This document shows positions 1 through 5,603 of a stretch of DNA of 8,068 nt, piece by piece. The DNA comes from Clostridium sp. CAG:138 (lineage in GTDB: Bacteria; Bacillota; Clostridia; Christensenellales; CAG-138). Below the pieces are notes generated by a model. That model was given only the letters and a program-made list of their open reading frames with translations. It searched no databases and was not told where the DNA came from. Numbering within the stretch: the first letter of the stretch is position 1; the number at the start of each line of letters is the position of its first letter. The stretch lies in contig FR879692.1 of NCBI GenBank assembly GCA_000435055.1, positions 1 to 8,068 of the forward strand, written 5' to 3'. The translations under genes were made by a program, and so were the position numbers.

Positions 1-49
1 GATTCGGTTTTCATTCATCACAATTGTCGGATGTCGCCATGCAGACATA

Positions 50-78
50 TTGACACAAAGCACAAATTAGTATAAGAT
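50..78 (+). promoter_or_regulatory. Putative sigma-A promoter of the lgt gene
   Basis: A perfect -35 hexamer TTGACA lies at 50-55. The downstream AT-rich stretch offers TATAAG at 71-76 (15-bp spacer, 5/6 match) or TAAGAT at 73-78 (17-bp spacer, 4/6 match) as the -10. Transcription would start near 85 and give a leader of about 115 nt before the chosen start codon at 201. The choice of -10 is uncertain. Confidence 0.55.
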
Positions 79-189
79 TATAGTACAAATGCAGCGGCAG
101 TGCAATTCAACCGATAAAACCGGTCATGCTGCGTCCGTTTCCGATTCTGTCGGTCAAAGGCACAAGCCGCAGCACAGCAAAAAATCTTT

Positions 190-194
190 GGAGG
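190..194 (+). promoter_or_regulatory. Ribosome-binding site that fixes the lgt start
   Basis: GGAGG at 190-194 stands 6 nt before the ATG at 201. The in-frame ATG at 126 has no comparable site. It would also add 25 polar residues before the first membrane segment, so 201 is the better start. Confidence 0.8.
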
Positions 195-200
195 CAAAAG

Positions 201-1058
201 ATGTATCCTTATATAAACCTTTTCGGGCTGAGTATTCCGAGTTATGGATTGATGATGGCATTGGCATTCATTGCGGCCATTCTTATTGCATACCATCGAA
301 CAAACAAAGCCGGACTTGACACCGATGCGTTGCTGACGCTTGCAATAATAACGCTCACATGCGGCCTTGCCGGTTCATATCTGCTTTACATTTTTGTTAC
401 TTATTCCCTCAGTGAAATCTGGGGAAGCATTGTTGACGGCAGCTTCAGTGTTTTCAAAAGCGGCGGATTGGTATTCTACGGAGGGCTCATCGTCGGCGTG
501 CTTTCCGGTTGGATATATCTGCACGCAAAAAAAGCCAGCTTCTATGAATACGCGGCTGTTATTGTTCCCGCAATTCCGCTTGCACACGCCATTGGGCGAA
601 TCGGCTGTTTCCTTGCCGGATGCTGTTACGGGCGAATAGTTGACACTCCGATTTCCGTATACTACCGCAATCCGATCGGCGGTGCACCTGTCGGTGTTCC
701 TGTTTTTCCGATTCAGCTTATCGAATCCGCATGTAATATCCTGGTGTTTATTATTCTGCTCATATACACACGCAAACGGTTGAAGGCAGGGAGTGTTCTG
801 TTCCTTTATGCCATTCTGTACGGCATTGAACGTTTCTGCCTTGAGTATTTCCGCGCAGATGAGATCCGCGGAATTTTCCTTGGCCTGTCAACTTCGCAGT
901 GGATCAGCATCGCAATGATAATATTCGGCATCGTAGGTTTTGTTTTGGCTCATCGCCGCGAGAATCGCATAAACAAAGCGCAAAGCGGCGAGCAAATTCA
1001 AACCGAACCGTTGAGCGATAATATTCATTCGGAAAATTCGCCTTCCAACGTCGGTTGA
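201..1058 (+). CDS. lgt: Prolipoprotein diacylglyceryl transferase (Lgt family)
   Basis: Lgt-family integral membrane protein of 285 residues, close to the usual family length. Lgt moves a diacylglyceryl group from phosphatidylglycerol to the lipobox cysteine of prelipoproteins on the outer face of the membrane. Visible family marks are YGLMMALAF (15-23), the GGLVFYGGLIVG loop (88-99), the signature HAIGRIGCFLAG (129-140) with Arg133 matching E. coli Arg143, and LYGIERFCLEYFR (206-218) matching the Arg239 region. Several hydrophobic stretches (about 11-30, 46-68, 89-105, 117-131, 171-189, 197-210 and 234-250) fit a multi-pass protein. The C-terminal 35 residues are polar and probably cytoplasmic. 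The position of E. coli His103 is Tyr93 and that of Asn146 is Cys136, and Cys141-Cys142 follow. This variant is, as I recall, common in clostridial homologues, but its activity cannot be read from sequence. The gene is transcribed alone, between its own promoter and a strong terminator. The family call is firm and the exact substrate somewhat less so. Confidence 0.9.
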   Translation: MYPYINLFGLSIPSYGLMMALAFIAAILIAYHRTNKAGLDTDALLTLAIITLTCGLAGSYLLYIFVTYSLSEIWGSIVDGSFSVFKSGGLVFYGGLIVGVLSGWIYLHAKKASFYEYAAVIVPAIPLAHAIGRIGCFLAGCCYGRIVDTPISVYYRNPIGGAPVGVPVFPIQLIESACNILVFIILLIYTRKRLKAGSVLFLYAILYGIERFCLEYFRADEIRGIFLGLSTSQWISIAMIIFGIVGFVLAHRRENRINKAQSGEQIQTEPLSDNIHSENSPSNVG

Positions 1059-1160
1059 TGCTCTCGTTTGCTCAGCAGCAACCAAATTGCAATGCATTAT
1101 TTTAACCGCTGCATTAACCTTGAATAACGATGCACAAATTTTCAGGTTATTTTTTACAGG

Positions 1161-1188
1161 ACCGCCGCTCAAGGCGGTTTTTTTTTTT
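1161..1188 (+). terminator. Intrinsic terminator after lgt
   Basis: A perfect 6-bp GC-rich stem, ACCGCC (1161-1166) pairing with GGCGGT (1173-1178), encloses the loop GCTCAA. An unbroken run of T follows to 1188. It lies about 100 nt past the lgt stop codon. Confidence 0.9.
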
Positions 1189-1250
1189 AGCGTACTGTGG
1201 TATATAATTTATTGTCTTTTCTTTAAGCGTACTGTGATATATAATCTATT
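1189..1250 (+). repeat. Tandem direct repeat upstream of tetR (two 25-bp copies)
   Basis: Two 25-bp copies lie at 1189-1213 and 1226-1250 with a 37-bp period, separated by 12 bp. Each begins AGCGTACTGTG and continues TATATAAT. The copies differ at only two positions: G/A at repeat position 12 and T/C at position 21. Each copy contains a TATAAT hexamer (1203-1208 and 1240-1245), but I see no matching -35 at normal spacing. The position between the lgt terminator and the regulator gene suggests a pair of regulator-binding sites or duplicated promoter elements (inference). Confidence 0.75.
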
Positions 1251-1269
1251 TTAGTTTTTTTAACCGAAA

Positions 1270-1301
1270 TTGATGTTTTTTATGAAAGGATTCTGTATAA
1301 T
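1270..1301 (+). promoter_or_regulatory. Possible promoter of the tetR-family gene
   Basis: A perfect TATAAT at 1296-1301 lies 31 nt before the start codon. The best -35 candidate is TTGATG at 1270-1275, but its 20-bp spacer is longer than optimal. The -10 is convincing and the -35 is weak, which would suit an activator-dependent or low-level promoter. Confidence 0.45.
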
Positions 1302-1332
1302 ACAACCATAAAAAGAGAAGGGAGAATAACCA

Positions 1333-1914
1333 ATGTCCGCAGAACGATCGATATCCGGCAACACAAGACGGCAGCTGATTTCTGCAATCAAGCAGCTGAT
1401 GTCCACTCAGTCGTTCCGCTCAATTCGCGTGAACGATATTTGCGACCTCTGCCATATAAACCGCAAAAGTTTCTATTATCACTATAAAGACAAGTTCGAC
1501 CTTGTCAACAACGTGTTCTATACCGAGTTCATCCTGCCCGCATCCCAAAAGCATTATGTTTCTGATTGGGATCTGCTTTCCGACATGAGCCGTTATATGT
1601 ACGGCTGCAAAGCATTCTATCGAAATGCACTGCTCATTCGCGGACAGAATTCTTTTTATGATTATTTCACGGCAACGCTTGAGAGCATATGCGCAGCACT
1701 TGCGGCAAGTTCGCCCGGATGTACCCGAAACTCCGCAAAGTTTCTTTCCCGAATGCTTGCAAGCGCATTTGAGTATTGGCTCAACGAAAAGGATCCCTTA
1801 AGTCCGGAGAGTTTCATTGCAACGATTCGTCCGCTGCTGCTCACATCCGGAAAAGGTCTTTCGGCAGTTGCAGGCTACGGATCTGACTTTGCCGCACTTA
1901 CGCCCAACGCCTGA
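1333..1914 (+). CDS. TetR/AcrR-family transcriptional regulator
   Basis: Dimeric DNA-binding regulator of 193 residues, the normal TetR-family length. The N-terminal helix-turn-helix region spans about residues 10-58. Its recognition part includes IRVNDICDLCHINRKSFYYH (31-50) and then YKDKFDLV (51-58), the classic TetR ending 'FYYHYKDKxDL'. The rest is an alpha-helical ligand/dimerisation domain. The stretch LLIRGQNSFYDYFTATLE (100-117) resembles the C-terminal domain of the DhaS-like subgroup (TetR_C_8), a looser assignment. AAGGGAG at 1318-1324 lies 8 nt before the ATG and supports this start. The gene is monocistronic, downstream of a tandem repeat that could be its own operator. The next gene downstream is the ferredoxin oxidoreductase operon, whose promoter carries a 14-bp dyad, so control of that operon is plausible but inferred. 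The ligand is unknown. Confidence 0.9.
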   Translation: MSAERSISGNTRRQLISAIKQLMSTQSFRSIRVNDICDLCHINRKSFYYHYKDKFDLVNNVFYTEFILPASQKHYVSDWDLLSDMSRYMYGCKAFYRNALLIRGQNSFYDYFTATLESICAALAASSPGCTRNSAKFLSRMLASAFEYWLNEKDPLSPESFIATIRPLLLTSGKGLSAVAGYGSDFAALTPNA

Positions 1915-2065
1915 CTTGATCCAAACATCCAAGTCGGTTTGACTCAAGACAGGCTCTAAGCATGGTTCTGTCATGTTTTCCGTTCATGCCTCTGTATTAT
2001 CGGCATGGATAACGTTTGCAATGTTCCTTTGCAGGTTTTTTCCTTCCTGCATTTTCATCGTCGGT

Positions 2066-2104
2066 ACCGCCCTGCTGCTTTTGTTGTTTTTTCGGCAGGG
2101 CGGT
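2066..2104 (+). terminator. Long-stem hairpin, possible terminator of tetR
   Basis: A perfect 10-bp stem, ACCGCCCTGC (2066-2075) with GCAGGGCGGT (2095-2104), encloses a T-rich 19-nt loop. The bases after it, CTTTGCTTC, are only moderately T-rich, so termination may be inefficient. It lies about 150 nt past the tetR stop. The stem is plain in the sequence; the role is inferred. Confidence 0.5.
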
Positions 2105-2172
2105 CTTTGCTTCAAAAGCGCACCTCGGAGCCGCCGAACAGGGTCTTTTCCCCTGTTTTGGAACCCACACAC

Positions 2173-2191
2173 AAAAAAGAGGCTCTTTTTT
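2173..2191. terminator. Compact A/T-flanked palindrome, possible bidirectional terminator
   Basis: AAAAAAGAG, a central G and CTCTTTTTT form a perfect palindrome. As RNA it gives a short hairpin with a T run on either strand. The stem has few G-C pairs, so its strength is doubtful. It may shield the oxidoreductase promoter from upstream read-through. A near twin occurs at 5114-5130. Confidence 0.4.
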
Positions 2192-2234
2192 CGATAAAAA
2201 AGTCCAAAATAAAATATATATTGCGTTCAGGTAT

Positions 2235-2262
2235 TTGTCATTCATGACATTAGTGCTATAAT
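2235..2262 (+). promoter_or_regulatory. Strong extended -10 promoter of the 2-oxoacid:ferredoxin oxidoreductase operon
   Basis: The -35 TTGTCA (2235-2240) and a perfect TATAAT (2257-2262) are separated by 16 bp. The -10 is preceded by TGC, which makes a full extended -10 (TGNTATAAT). Transcription would start near 2269, leaving a leader of about 50 nt with the ribosome-binding site AAGGAGGT at 2306-2313. Confidence 0.8.
2236..2249. promoter_or_regulatory. 14-bp dyad, candidate operator in the oxidoreductase promoter
   Basis: TGTCAT, then TC, then ATGACA form a perfect inverted repeat covering most of the -35 and the start of the spacer. A dimeric repressor bound here would block RNA polymerase. 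The TetR-family protein encoded just upstream is the nearest candidate ligand (inference). Confidence 0.5.
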
Positions 2263-2279
2263 AGTATTCATAACCGAAT

Positions 2280-2295
2280 GACGGCTCACCCCGTC
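2280..2295 (+). other. Short hairpin in the operon's 5' leader
   Basis: GACGG (2280-2284) can pair with CCGTC (2291-2295) over a 6-nt loop, about 10 nt from the predicted transcript start and 10 nt before the ribosome-binding site. It may stabilise the 5' end of the mRNA. No T run follows, so it is not a terminator. Confidence 0.35.
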
Positions 2296-2319
2296 CTTTA
2301 AATTCAAGGAGGTTCACTT

Positions 2320-2529
2320 ATGGTCAAACTAACCATTGATGAGAATCGCTGCAAGGGCTGCGGCCTCTGTGTGCGTGCATGTCCCAAGAAACTTCTTGAG
2401 CTTGCAAAACAAAAGCTCAACGAAAAGGGTTATCACCCCGCAATGATGACTGACCCCGAAGCATGTGTTGCCTGCGCAAGCTGCGCACGCACCTGCCCCG
2501 ATGCAGTTATCACCATTGAAAAAGAGTAG
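2320..2529 (+). CDS. 2-oxoacid:ferredoxin oxidoreductase, ferredoxin-like delta subunit (KorD/VorD type, 2x[4Fe-4S])
   Basis: Small iron-sulfur protein of 69 residues that relays electrons from the catalytic subunits to soluble ferredoxin. Two complete 4Fe-4S motifs are visible: Cys11, 14, 17 and 21 in CKGCGLCVRACP, and Cys49, 52, 55 and 59 in CVACASCARTCP. Both have the proline after the fourth cysteine typical of bacterial-type ferredoxin folds. It is first in a four-gene operon behind a strong promoter and a near-consensus AAGGAGGT site 6 nt before the ATG. Its stop codon overlaps the next gene's ribosome-binding site. Position and length match the delta subunit of Kor/Vor-type enzymes. 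A free ferredoxin is less likely given the tight linkage to the alpha, beta and gamma genes. Confidence 0.93.
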   Translation: MVKLTIDENRCKGCGLCVRACPKKLLELAKQKLNEKGYHPAMMTDPEACVACASCARTCPDAVITIEKE

Positions 2530-2541
2530 GAGGAAAAGAAC

Positions 2542-3612
2542 ATGGCAAAGAAATTGATGAAGGGCTGCGAAGCTGTTGCAGAAGCTGCTATTCAGGCAGG
2601 CTGCCACTACTTCTTCGGTTATCCCATCACTCCCCAGAACGATATTCCCGAATACATGGCGCGTCGCCTTCCCCAGGTGGGCGGCTGCTTCCTCCAGGCA
2701 GAGAGCGAAGTTGCTGCAATCAACATGGTCTACGGCGCAGCAGCTGCCGGTGCAAGGTGCATGACAAGCTCCTCCAGCCCCGGAATCAGCCTTAAGCAGG
2801 AGGGCATGACCTATCTTGCAGGCGCAGAGCTTCCCTGTGTTGTTGTTAACATGGTTCGCGGCGGCCCCGGATTGGGTTCCATTCAGCCCTCCCAGGGCGA
2901 CTATTTCCAGGCAACCCGCGGCGGCGGACACGGCGATTACCATCCCATCGTTCTCGCTCCCGCTTCCGTTCAGGAAACCGTTGATCTCATGCAGGATGCA
3001 TTCGACCTTGCAGACATCTACCGCACTCCCGTTATGATTCTTGCCGACGGTATCATCGGTCAGATCATGGAACCCGTTGAGTTCCACGAGAAGAAGGAAA
3101 CCCGCGAGCTTCCCGCAAAGGACTGGGCAGCAACCGGTTGGAGTCCCGCAAGCAATCGTCCCCGTGCAATCGTCAACTCTCTCTACATTGAAGTTGAAGA
3201 GCTTCAGGATCTGAACGACAGGCTTCAGGCAAGGTATCAGCACATTCGTGAAAATGAATCCCGCGCTGAGCTTTACAACACCGAAGGTGCGGAAATTATC
3301 GTTTGCGCATACGGCACCGTTGCCCGCATTTGCAAAGCCGCAATCGGTCTTTGCGCAAAGCAGGGCGTTAAAGTCGGTCTGTTCCGCCCGATCACCGCAT
3401 GGCCCTTCCCCGAGAAGCAGCTTGCGAAAGCAATGGCTCAGGACAGCGTAAAGAAAGCAATCGCTGTTGAAATCAGTGCAGGTCAGATGCTTGAAGATGT
3501 CAAGCTGACCGTAAACGGCACCAAGCCCGTTGAGTTCTACGGCAAACCCGGCAGCTACACGCCGACAGCCGAAGAAATCGCAGAATATATCATGAAATCA
3601 AGGGAGGCTTAA
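2542..3612 (+). CDS. vorB: 2-oxoacid:ferredoxin oxidoreductase alpha subunit, VorB type (3-methyl-2-oxobutanoate dehydrogenase)
   Basis: Alpha subunit of 356 residues, the usual length for VorB-type proteins. With the beta subunit it forms the catalytic core that oxidatively decarboxylates 2-oxoacids to acyl-CoA and CO2 and reduces ferredoxin. Marks include GYPITPQND (26-34), the ExE/AAINMVYGAA region (54-68), the TSSSSPGISLKQEG stretch (75-88), GLGSIQPSQGD (110-120) and GGGHGDYHP (127-135). All are typical of the pyrimidine-binding and domain II parts of the alpha subunits. Residues about 248-350 form the transketolase C-terminal-like domain (FRPITAWPFP, 281-290). AGGAGG at 2528-2533 overlaps the previous stop codon. 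The VorB name implies branched-chain 2-oxoacids (from valine, leucine, isoleucine), but 2-oxoglutarate (KorA) cannot be excluded by eye. Strong preference for CCC (Pro), CGC (Arg) and GCA (Ala) codons suggests high expression. Confidence 0.93.
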   Translation: MAKKLMKGCEAVAEAAIQAGCHYFFGYPITPQNDIPEYMARRLPQVGGCFLQAESEVAAINMVYGAAAAGARCMTSSSSPGISLKQEGMTYLAGAELPCVVVNMVRGGPGLGSIQPSQGDYFQATRGGGHGDYHPIVLAPASVQETVDLMQDAFDLADIYRTPVMILADGIIGQIMEPVEFHEKKETRELPAKDWAATGWSPASNRPRAIVNSLYIEVEELQDLNDRLQARYQHIRENESRAELYNTEGAEIIVCAYGTVARICKAAIGLCAKQGVKVGLFRPITAWPFPEKQLAKAMAQDSVKKAIAVEISAGQMLEDVKLTVNGTKPVEFYGKPGSYTPTAEEIAEYIMKSREA

Positions 3613-3614
3613 TT

Positions 3615-4361
3615 ATGCAGACCGTATTTAAGAAAACCCCTATCCTGACCGACGCGGTGCTTCATTATTGCCCCGGCTGCGGTCATGGTATCGTTCACAG
3701 GCTCGTTGCAGAAGTTGTTGACGAGCTTGGCATTCAGGATCGCACAATCGCAATCGTTCCCGTCGGCTGCGCAGTATTCGGATATAAATACTTCAATCTC
3801 GACTCCATCGAGGCAGCACACGGAAGAGCGCCCGCCGCTGCAACCGGTGTTAAGCGCACCAACCCCAACAATGTTGTTTTCACATATCAGGGTGACGGCG
3901 ACCTTGCTTCCATCGGCACGGCTGAAATCGTTCACGCTGCACACCGCGGCGAAAAGATCACCACGATCTTCATCAACAATGCAATTTACGGCATGACCGG
4001 CGGTCAGATGGCTCCCACGACTCTTGTCGGACAAAAGACCACAACCAGCCCCTACGGCCGTGATAAGGATCATTGCGGCAGCCCCATCCGCATCGCGGAA
4101 ATGCTCGCAACCATTGAAGGCAGCGCATACATTGAGCGCGTTGCCGTCAACTCCCCCGCTAACATCGTCCGCGCCAAGAAGGCTATCAAGAACGCTTTTG
4201 AGTGCCAGCTCGCAGGCAAGGGCTTCAGCCTTGTAGAGGTTCTGTCCAACTGCCCCACAAACTGGGGTATGAGTCCCGTAGAATCTATGGAATGGCTCGA
4301 AAAGAACATGATCCCCTATTATCCTCTCGGCGTTAAGAAAGACATCACCAAGGAGGTATAA
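3615..4361 (+). CDS. 2-oxoacid:ferredoxin oxidoreductase beta subunit, thiamine-diphosphate binding (KorB/VorA type)
   Basis: Catalytic beta subunit of 248 residues that binds thiamine diphosphate and Mg2+. The family opening CPGCGH is at 19-24. HGRAPAAATGVKR (69-81) precedes the cofactor motif, which starts at GDGD (93-96) and continues to NNAIYGMTGGQ (121-131), the GDG-X(about 26)-NN pattern of thiamine-diphosphate enzymes. The following segment (TTSPYGRD, 143-150) is typical of Kor/Vor beta subunits. Cysteines at 19 and 22, with another downstream (Cys208-218 region), are candidates for the additional iron-sulfur cluster reported in this family. The start codon lies 2 nt after the vorB stop, with GGGAGG inside the end of vorB, so translation is probably coupled. 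Together with vorB it defines the substrate. Confidence 0.93.
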   Translation: MQTVFKKTPILTDAVLHYCPGCGHGIVHRLVAEVVDELGIQDRTIAIVPVGCAVFGYKYFNLDSIEAAHGRAPAAATGVKRTNPNNVVFTYQGDGDLASIGTAEIVHAAHRGEKITTIFINNAIYGMTGGQMAPTTLVGQKTTTSPYGRDKDHCGSPIRIAEMLATIEGSAYIERVAVNSPANIVRAKKAIKNAFECQLAGKGFSLVEVLSNCPTNWGMSPVESMEWLEKNMIPYYPLGVKKDITKEV

Positions 4362-4364
4362 GTT

Positions 4365-4904
4365 ATGCTTTGGACTAATATTTTCGCAGGCTTCGGCGGT
4401 CAGGGCGTTTTGCTCATCGGTCAGCTCCTTGCGTATGCCGGCATGTATGAGGGCAAAAATGTCAGCTGGCTTCCCTCCTACGGCCCTGAAATGCGCGGCG
4501 GTACCGCAAACTGCTCCGTTGTTGTTTCCGATGAACCCGTTGCGTCCCCCGTTATCAACAAGTGCGACTGCGTTATCGCGATGAACCGCCCCTCTCTCGA
4601 CAAATTCGAGCAGAATGTTCTTCCCGGCGGCAAGCTGTTCATCAACAGCTCCATCATCGACAAAAAGGCAACCCGCACCGATATCGATGTCTACTACGTG
4701 CCCTGCAACGAAATTGCAGACAAGCTCAACAACCCCAAAGTTGCAAACATGGCAATGCTCGGTGCGTACCTTGAAGCAACCAAGGCTGTTCAGACCAAGA
4801 GTGTTCTTGATGCACTGCTCTATAAACTGGGCGAGAAGAAAGCTGCACTCATCCCCCTCAATGAAGAAGCAATCGAAGCAGGTGCTGCAAGCATCCGTAA
4901 ATAA
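4365..4904 (+). CDS. 2-oxoacid:ferredoxin oxidoreductase gamma subunit (KorC/VorC type)
   Basis: Gamma subunit of 179 residues, matching the usual 180 or so. It carries the Rossmann-like opening GFGGQGVLLIGQ (9-20) and SYGPEMRGGTANCSVVVSD (38-56), the hallmark of the pyruvate/ketoisovalerate oxidoreductase catalytic domain family. This subunit is thought to help bind coenzyme A. The gene starts 3 nt after the beta stop codon, and its site AAGGAGGT (4350-4357) lies inside the end of the beta gene. It completes a delta-alpha-beta-gamma set, the common gene order for Vor/Kor enzymes in Clostridia. A strong terminator follows at 4981-5021. Confidence 0.93.
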   Translation: MLWTNIFAGFGGQGVLLIGQLLAYAGMYEGKNVSWLPSYGPEMRGGTANCSVVVSDEPVASPVINKCDCVIAMNRPSLDKFEQNVLPGGKLFINSSIIDKKATRTDIDVYYVPCNEIADKLNNPKVANMAMLGAYLEATKAVQTKSVLDALLYKLGEKKAALIPLNEEAIEAGAASIRK

Positions 4905-4928
4905 TTCGGTTTCTTTTTGATATTTTTC

Positions 4929-4967
4929 AAGTTGAGCACGGGCTTATGCTCTGACAGGGCTCAGCTT
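4929..4967 (+). other. Overlapping hairpins in the operon's 3' untranslated region
   Basis: AAGTTGAGC (4929-4937) can pair with GCTCAGCTT (4959-4967) over 9 bp with one G-U pair. Alternatively GAGCA (4934-4938) can pair with TGCTC (4947-4951). The two structures exclude each other. No T run follows directly. The likely role is mRNA 3'-end protection ahead of the terminator (inference). Confidence 0.35.
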
Positions 4968-4980
4968 ATGAATCCATGCT

Positions 4981-5021
4981 GCACCGCACAGCCGCAGATC
5001 AGGTTGTGCGGTGCGCTTTTT
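4981..5021 (+). terminator. Intrinsic terminator of the oxidoreductase operon
   Basis: A perfect 10-bp stem, GCACCGCACA (4981-4990) with TGTGCGGTGC (5005-5014), encloses a 14-nt loop. GC and then TTTTT (5017-5021) follow. It lies 77 nt after the gamma-subunit stop codon. Confidence 0.9.
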
Positions 5022-5113
5022 ATATCTGATTCGACACTGCACCGCTAAACTGTTTGATTCTTTTCAATACAAAACAAGGACAAGCCGGATTTGTCTCCGA
5101 CCGTCCCTTTCAT

Positions 5114-5130
5114 AAAAACAGGCTGTTTTT
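5114..5130. terminator. Compact A/T palindrome between convergent genes, possible bidirectional terminator
   Basis: AAAAACAG, a central G and CTGTTTTT form a perfect palindrome between the convergent oxidoreductase operon and the DUF1284 gene, 27 nt past the DUF1284 stop. Either strand would give a small hairpin with a T run. The stem has few G-C pairs. A second weak minus-strand hairpin (GACAA/TTGTC, 5079-5095, followed by CTTGTTTT on that strand) may help. Confidence 0.5.
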
Positions 5131-5157
5131 CAGTTCAATTTTTTTCACAAATCAGTT

Positions 5158-5586
5158 TTAAACCGATTTAGGCTCAATCGCAGTATCCGAATGCGCCGAA
5201 TGACAGATTTCATGCCATTCACAGTCTCCGCAGACAGTTTTAAAAAGCAGTGCATCAGCCATAATGTATTTAGCTTTTTCGGAAAGTGCTCCCCATTTCA
5301 ACACCGTGCCCGGTTCAACTTTTAAAAGACGCATTGCCGCCGAGTCATATCTTTTGACCTTTTCCGCACATCGGCAGCACACGTCATCCGAATTCTGCGG
5401 TTCGGTGCGGTTTGGGCAGGCCTTGCAAACGGCATCGCTTGCCGGCACAATTTTGATATCGGCATCAGGTTTAAGTTTACGAACTATAGTGTTCATATTA
5501 TCAATAAACTCTTCACTGTATCCGCTTTGCCGATAATTCAGGATGCAAAACACATGATGCGGGCGTAAAATTTGAAAATCATCCAT
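5158..5586 (-). CDS. DUF1284 domain-containing cysteine-rich protein
   Basis: Small soluble protein of 142 residues whose whole length fits the DUF1284 family. The N-terminal LRPHHVFCILNY (7-18) corresponds to the family's 'LRxHHLLC' opening, and GYSEEFIDNMNTIV (22-35) is the next conserved block. Nine cysteines occur: Cys14, 54, 57, 70, 71, 73, 119, 122 and 128. Most sit in pairs or clusters (CKACP, CCRC, CGDCEWHEIC), which strongly suggests an iron-sulfur or zinc site. The biochemical function of the family is unknown to me. The gene lies 17 nt after the nitrilase-like gene on the same strand, so the two are probably co-transcribed. Its upstream purine run (GGGGG, 11 nt before the ATG) is a poor ribosome-binding site. 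The start is still right, because the conserved motif begins almost at once. Confidence 0.85.
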   Translation of the reverse strand: MDDFQILRPHHVFCILNYRQSGYSEEFIDNMNTIVRKLKPDADIKIVPASDAVCKACPNRTEPQNSDDVCCRCAEKVKRYDSAAMRLLKVEPGTVLKWGALSEKAKYIMADALLFKTVCGDCEWHEICHSAHSDTAIEPKSV

Positions 5587-5603
5587 TTATGGCAGTACCC
5601 CCG

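Larger units (their letters stand above)
1915..2319. other. 405-bp non-coding region between tetR and the oxidoreductase operon
   Basis: No convincing gene lies here. The short open frames on both strands have low-complexity, cysteine- and phenylalanine-rich translations, no good ribosome-binding site and no family resemblance. The region holds a 10-bp hairpin (2066-2104), a compact A/T palindrome (2173-2191), a strong promoter with a dyad (2235-2262) and a short leader hairpin (2280-2295). CATGCC/GGCATG (1985-1990, 2002-2007) could form another small hairpin. No clear terminator sits directly behind tetR. Confidence 0.7.

Noticed and set aside
126..200. In-frame upstream ATG extending the Lgt protein by 25 residues
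   Set aside because: There is no ribosome-binding site. The added segment is polar and basic, whereas GGAGG stands 6 nt before the ATG at 201.
1969..1974. Isolated TGTCAT half-site behind tetR, matching the operon dyad
   Set aside because: A single 6-bp match without its partner arm is expected by chance.
1973..2317. Overlapping open frames of 60-106 codons on both strands between tetR and the oxidoreductase operon
   Set aside because: They overlap each other and the promoter and hairpins, lack ribosome-binding sites, and have low-complexity translations.
2329..3243. 304-codon open frame on the minus strand, antisense to the ferredoxin and vorB genes
   Set aside because: Its translation is alanine-, glycine- and cysteine-rich with no family resemblance. 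It lies antisense to two certain genes and results from their codon bias.
3609..4073. 154-codon minus-strand frame within the beta-subunit gene
   Set aside because: It is antisense to a well-supported gene with intact thiamine-diphosphate motifs and has no recognisable domain.
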